Below the pieces are notes generated by a model. The model did not search any database and was not told the origin of the DNA. It worked only from the letters and a program-made list of their open reading frames with translations. DNA of 8,629 nucleotides from Deltaproteobacteria bacterium (GTDB lineage Bacteria; Myxococcota; B64-G9), in contig JAUVAM010000110.1 of NCBI GenBank assembly GCA_030591745.1, positions 1 to 8,629 of the forward strand. Reading direction: 5' to 3'. Within the stretch, counting starts at the first letter, position 1. The number at the start of each line of letters is the position of its first letter. The position numbers and the translations under genes were made by a program. Below are positions 5,720-8,629 of the stretch, one piece after another.

Positions 5720-6930
5720 TTCAGTGCAAACGACAACACGGGCCGTTTTCGCTACGAGCACGTCAAGAATCCGGCATGGCCTTGCTCATGGTGCTTATCA
5801 CCGTGGCCGTATTGGCGGCCGTGATTGTTGAGTTCGCCTACCAAACCCGGATCAACGTCCAGATCGCCGCCAACGTGCGGGACCGAACCAAGGCCTACTA
5901 CTTGGCCCGCTCGGCCAACAACTTCGCCAGGCTGATCCTCTTTTTCCAGGGTCAGGTGGACACCATGACCGGTGGCACCATCAAACTTTATCAGTTGGTG
6001 CCCATCGAGAGCGATTTGGCCAAGGCCATGACCTCCGGAGAAATGGGGGAGGCCTTCGGGCTTAAAGGCTTCAATCTGGATACGGGGCGGGGCTTCGGGA
6101 CCTTCGAGGGAAACTTTCACGCCGAAATTGAAGACGAGTACGCCAAGATCAACATCAACGCGCTGGACTCCCTGCCCTCCATCGCCTCGCCGGTTTCCGC
6201 CCAAATCCTGTCTCTGATCAACGGTCCACGCTACCGAACGATGTGGGAAGAAGATGACCCGGAAGGTCGCCACACCACGCCCGCGGAAGTCATTATGGCC
6301 ATGCATGACTGGGTGGACGCCGACAACTCCACCGACAATTTCCAGCCGGAACTGGTGGCCATGGATCCCTTCTCCCAGCCCGCCGTTTTCGAGCCGGGCA
6401 CGGGCAGCGAAGACGCGCTCTACGACATGCTGGAGCGACCCTACAAAGCAAAAAATAACCCCATGCTGACGATTGAAGAGCTGCACATGGTACGAGGCGT
6501 CGGAGATGACTTCATGCAGGAGTTCGCTGAGAGGCTCACCGTGTACACGGATCCGGCCCTGCTGATGAATCTGACCTCGGTCAACGATCCGGTCATGATG
6601 CTGTCTATTTTGTGCATGCAGCCAGAAAACTTGCCGCTCTGTACCGAACAAGGCTTGCCCCAGTTGCTGGAAGTGCTGGCCATGTTTTTCGAGTTTCGCA
6701 ACATGATGCAGTTCAGTTCCTTCATGGTGCCCAACAATGACGCCATCGCCGGATTCTTCAGCAGCATGGGACCCAGTTTAAGCCCCTACTTCATGAAGAA
6801 TTTGGCCCCTTTTTCAGACACTTTTTCCATTACCGCCACGGGCACAGTCGGCGAGGTGAGCGTGGAAATCCGCTCCGTGGTAAAAAACACCAACTCCGGC
6901 CAGGAAATCATGTACTGGCGGGTGATGTAG
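5716..6930 (+). CDS. gspK: Minor pseudopilin GspK
   Basis: GspK is the large minor pseudopilin that caps the pseudopilus tip. Read from ATG 5716 it has 404 residues, against about 320 in well-studied relatives. The prepilin leader is M1-G20, with cleavage expected in SG|MALLMVL. The +5 residue is Met, not Glu, as expected for GspK, the one pseudopilin that lacks Glu+5. A hydrophobic helix follows (about 22-40). Family signatures are IEDEYAKININAL (138-150), AMHDWVDADNS (195-205), LTIEELHMVRGVGDDF (251-266, the helix-hairpin-helix-like region) and MNLTSVNDPVMMLSIL (284-299, in place of the usual INLNTA..VL). The C-terminal part is rich in Met and Phe; C300 and C309 might form a disulfide. The frame is open back to 5494 inside gspJ, but the ATGA overlap and leader support 5716. 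No good Shine-Dalgarno is seen, so coupling to gspJ is likely. Confidence 0.94.
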   Translation: MIQCKRQHGPFSLRARQESGMALLMVLITVAVLAAVIVEFAYQTRINVQIAANVRDRTKAYYLARSANNFARLILFFQGQVDTMTGGTIKLYQLVPIESDLAKAMTSGEMGEAFGLKGFNLDTGRGFGTFEGNFHAEIEDEYAKININALDSLPSIASPVSAQILSLINGPRYRTMWEEDDPEGRHTTPAEVIMAMHDWVDADNSTDNFQPELVAMDPFSQPAVFEPGTGSEDALYDMLERPYKAKNNPMLTIEELHMVRGVGDDFMQEFAERLTVYTDPALLMNLTSVNDPVMMLSILCMQPENLPLCTEQGLPQLLEVLAMFFEFRNMMQFSSFMVPNNDAIAGFFSSMGPSLSPYFMKNLAPFSDTFSITATGTVGEVSVEIRSVVKNTNSGQEIMYWRVM

Positions 6931-6940
6931 AGGAGAGGCC

Positions 6941-8518
6941 ATGGCTCAAACGACCATCGGCTTGGATCTGGGCAACGAAACCATCAAGCAGGTCCGCCTG
7001 CGCAGCACCTTCCGCACGGTAGAAGTCGAAGGATGCTCAAGCGTTCCCGTACCCCAGGACGACCGGCCCTATGCCGAGCGAGCCGCCGATGCCCTGAAGG
7101 TCTTGGCGGAGCAAAGCCAGACCCGCCAAACGGACCTGCTGGCGGCGGCCCTGCCGGGAGATGAGGTGTCTTTGCGCTCTTTGTCGATGCCCTTCTCCGA
7201 CAACAAGCGCATCTCCCAAACCATCGGCTTTGAACTGGAAGGACAGATTCCCTTTTCCTTAGACGACATCGTCTTTGACTACCTGCCTGTCCACAAGGGC
7301 CCCTCGGGCAGCCGCTTGTTGCTCGGTCTGTGCCGCCGTAACCGACTGGAGCATTGGCTGAAAATCCTGGAATCCAACAAGATGGATCCCAGGCTCCTTG
7401 GCGCCGACTGCTTGGCCTACGCAAGCCTGGCGGAACATCTACCGCCCCCCGAAGAAGGCATGTCGGCCGCGGTGGTGGACATCGGCCATCGCTTGACCGC
7501 CGTTTGCAGCTTCGGGCCAGGCGGCTTGGAGTTTGGACGCACCCTGTCCAGCGGCGGTTGTGATGCAACAGCTCAACTGGCCCAAGCCTTCGGCGTCAAT
7601 GTAGAAAAAGCCCGACAAGGAAAACACAAGGGTGCTTTCGTGGAGTCTGAGGATTCGCCCGCTCAAAGTCCCGAACAGGTCAAAATCTCGGACGCCCTGG
7701 CGAATTGGCTCGACGCCCTGGTGCGCGAGCTGCGGCAGACCCTGTCCACGCATCGCAGCCTGGTCCAGCGCCCGGTGGGCAAGATCTGGCTCTGCGGAGG
7801 GGGCTCCAACGTCGACAACCTGGACGCCTACCTGGCCGAAAAGCTGGACTTGGAGGTTGAGCGACTGGAACTGGAGCACTTCGACTTGCCCGGGATGGAG
7901 AAATTGACCTGCCTGGTGGAGGCACCCAACGCCTGGGCCAAGGCCTTAGGATTGGCCCTGCACGCCCACCAGGGTGGGCGTCAGGGTTGGATCAACTTGC
8001 GTCGGGACGACTTCGCCTTCAAGGGCGACATGTCTCAGTGGCGTGGAAAAATCCTTCACATTGCAGTGGCCTTCGTCATCTTGGCCATCTTGGCTCTGGG
8101 CAACGGGCTGGTGAGCTACTTCAGTCTCCGCTCAACCGACAAGACCCTGAACAAGCGCATCCAGGAAGTCACCAAGGCCGTGCTGGGCAAGTCATACGAC
8201 AATCCGGACAAGGCCATCGCCATCATCAAGGAAAAGGTTTCACCCGAGGGCGACACCCTGCCCACCCACACCGCATTGGACGTTTTCCGACAGATCCACG
8301 AACTTTTGCCCGAGGATCTACAGCTCAGGCTGAAGACCATCAACATCGCACCCGCTAAAATTCGTGTTGAGGGCTTCGCCGACAATTTCGAATCCATCAC
8401 GACGATCAAAACATCCCTTGAGAAAAACAAGTGCTTCACGGAAATCCAAGAAGGAAAAAGTCGGCGTACCAAAGAAGGTGAAGTGGAGTTTGAACTCAAC
8501 ATCGTCAACGGTTGTTGA
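6941..8518 (+). CDS. gspL: Type II secretion inner-membrane protein GspL, PilM-PilN-like
   Basis: GspL is a single-span inner-membrane protein. Its cytoplasmic actin-like domain binds the GspE N-terminus and its periplasmic domain pairs with GspM. At 525 residues it is longer than the usual ~400. The cytoplasmic part (1 to about 367) resembles PilM, with actin-fold motifs GLDLGNETIKQV (7-18), VVDIGHRLTAV (178-188) and IWLCGGGSNVDNL (282-294). A PilM/GspL-like stretch ALGLALHAHQ leads to INLRRDDFAFKGD just before the membrane. The membrane helix is at about 371-394. The periplasmic part begins with a helix (about 398-425) and ends in a ferredoxin-like domain (KIRVEGFADNFESITTI, then EVEFELNIVNG) like PilN or GspL-C. 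The ATG follows AGGAGAGG (6931-6938), 10 bases after the gspK stop. A PilM-PilN fusion is an alternative description, but position between gspK and a gspM-like start favours GspL. Confidence 0.93.
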   Translation: MAQTTIGLDLGNETIKQVRLRSTFRTVEVEGCSSVPVPQDDRPYAERAADALKVLAEQSQTRQTDLLAAALPGDEVSLRSLSMPFSDNKRISQTIGFELEGQIPFSLDDIVFDYLPVHKGPSGSRLLLGLCRRNRLEHWLKILESNKMDPRLLGADCLAYASLAEHLPPPEEGMSAAVVDIGHRLTAVCSFGPGGLEFGRTLSSGGCDATAQLAQAFGVNVEKARQGKHKGAFVESEDSPAQSPEQVKISDALANWLDALVRELRQTLSTHRSLVQRPVGKIWLCGGGSNVDNLDAYLAEKLDLEVERLELEHFDLPGMEKLTCLVEAPNAWAKALGLALHAHQGGRQGWINLRRDDFAFKGDMSQWRGKILHIAVAFVILAILALGNGLVSYFSLRSTDKTLNKRIQEVTKAVLGKSYDNPDKAIAIIKEKVSPEGDTLPTHTALDVFRQIHELLPEDLQLRLKTINIAPAKIRVEGFADNFESITTIKTSLEKNKCFTEIQEGKSRRTKEGEVEFELNIVNGC

Positions 8519-8536
8519 CGGGAAGGCGAAGAGACC

Positions 8537-8629
8537 ATGCTGGGCAAGCGGATCGAAACACTGATGGCGGCATTCCAGCGCCTGTCCCAACGCGAAAAGC
8601 TCATGGTGGGCGGCGTGGGCACGGCCCGC
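8537..8629 (+). CDS. gspM: Type II secretion protein GspM (N-terminal part only)
   Basis: The first 31 codons are present and the gene runs off the window. The product opens with an amphipathic cytoplasmic stretch and the LSQREKLMVGGVG segment that typically precedes the single membrane helix of GspM (LS.RER.L in relatives). GspM binds GspL through its periplasmic domain and helps position GspE. The ATG lies 18 bases after the gspL stop, with GGAAGG (8521-8526) 10 bases upstream. Position after gspL and the LSxREK motif support the call; a PilO-type relative is the alternative. Confidence 0.82.
   Translation, partial: MLGKRIETLMAAFQRLSQREKLMVGGVGTAR

Noticed and set aside
5752..6651. A 299-codon open frame on the - strand opposite gspK
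   Set aside because: It lies wholly within gspK and has no ribosome site or recognisable domain. Its His/Val/Gly-rich composition is that expected from the reverse complement of GC-rich coding DNA.

Overview
The window lies inside a type II secretion system (T2SS, general secretory pathway) operon. All genes are on the + strand and tightly packed, in the textbook order gspD' (last 20 codons) - gspE - gspF - gspG - gspH - gspI - gspJ - gspK - gspL - gspM' (first 31 codons). Gaps are 45 bases or less, gspH/gspI and gspJ/gspK overlap, and I see no internal terminator, RNA gene, mobile element or CRISPR array. The whole stretch looks like one transcript whose promoter lies upstream of the window and whose end lies downstream.

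The organism is a Gram-negative (diderm) bacterium with a fairly GC-rich genome (about 60% by eye). The pseudopilin cleavage sites of the form RG|MTLIE, the gene order and the PilM-like GspL suggest a Myxococcota- or Bradymonadota-type 'deltaproteobacterium'. This placement is only a guess from sequence style.

How the genes work together: GspE (cytoplasmic ATPase) is held at the inner membrane by GspL and GspM and drives GspF. GspF assembles the major pseudopilin GspG into a periplasmic pseudopilus. GspH, GspI, GspJ and GspK are minor pseudopilins, and I-J-K form the tip that starts assembly. The growing pseudopilus pushes folded exoproteins through the outer-membrane secretin GspD.

Region by region: 3-65 tail of gspD; 73-1782 gspE; 1798-3015 gspF; 3061-3468 gspG; 3503-4156 gspH; 4149-4997 gspI; 5015-5719 gspJ (TTG start); 5716-6930 gspK; 6941-8518 gspL; 8537-8629 start of gspM. 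Essentially all of the window is coding.

The system as a whole is known, but several members are unusual. GspI is more than twice its normal length because of a Gly/Met-rich block inserted in its periplasmic domain and a second Gly/Pro/Met-rich C-terminal tail. GspE carries two tandem motifs that resemble the c-di-GMP-binding MshEN repeats. GspL looks like a PilM-PilN fusion with actin-like nucleotide motifs still visible. GspG lacks the usual WGNPY-type motif. I found no evidence of a separate, undescribed system.
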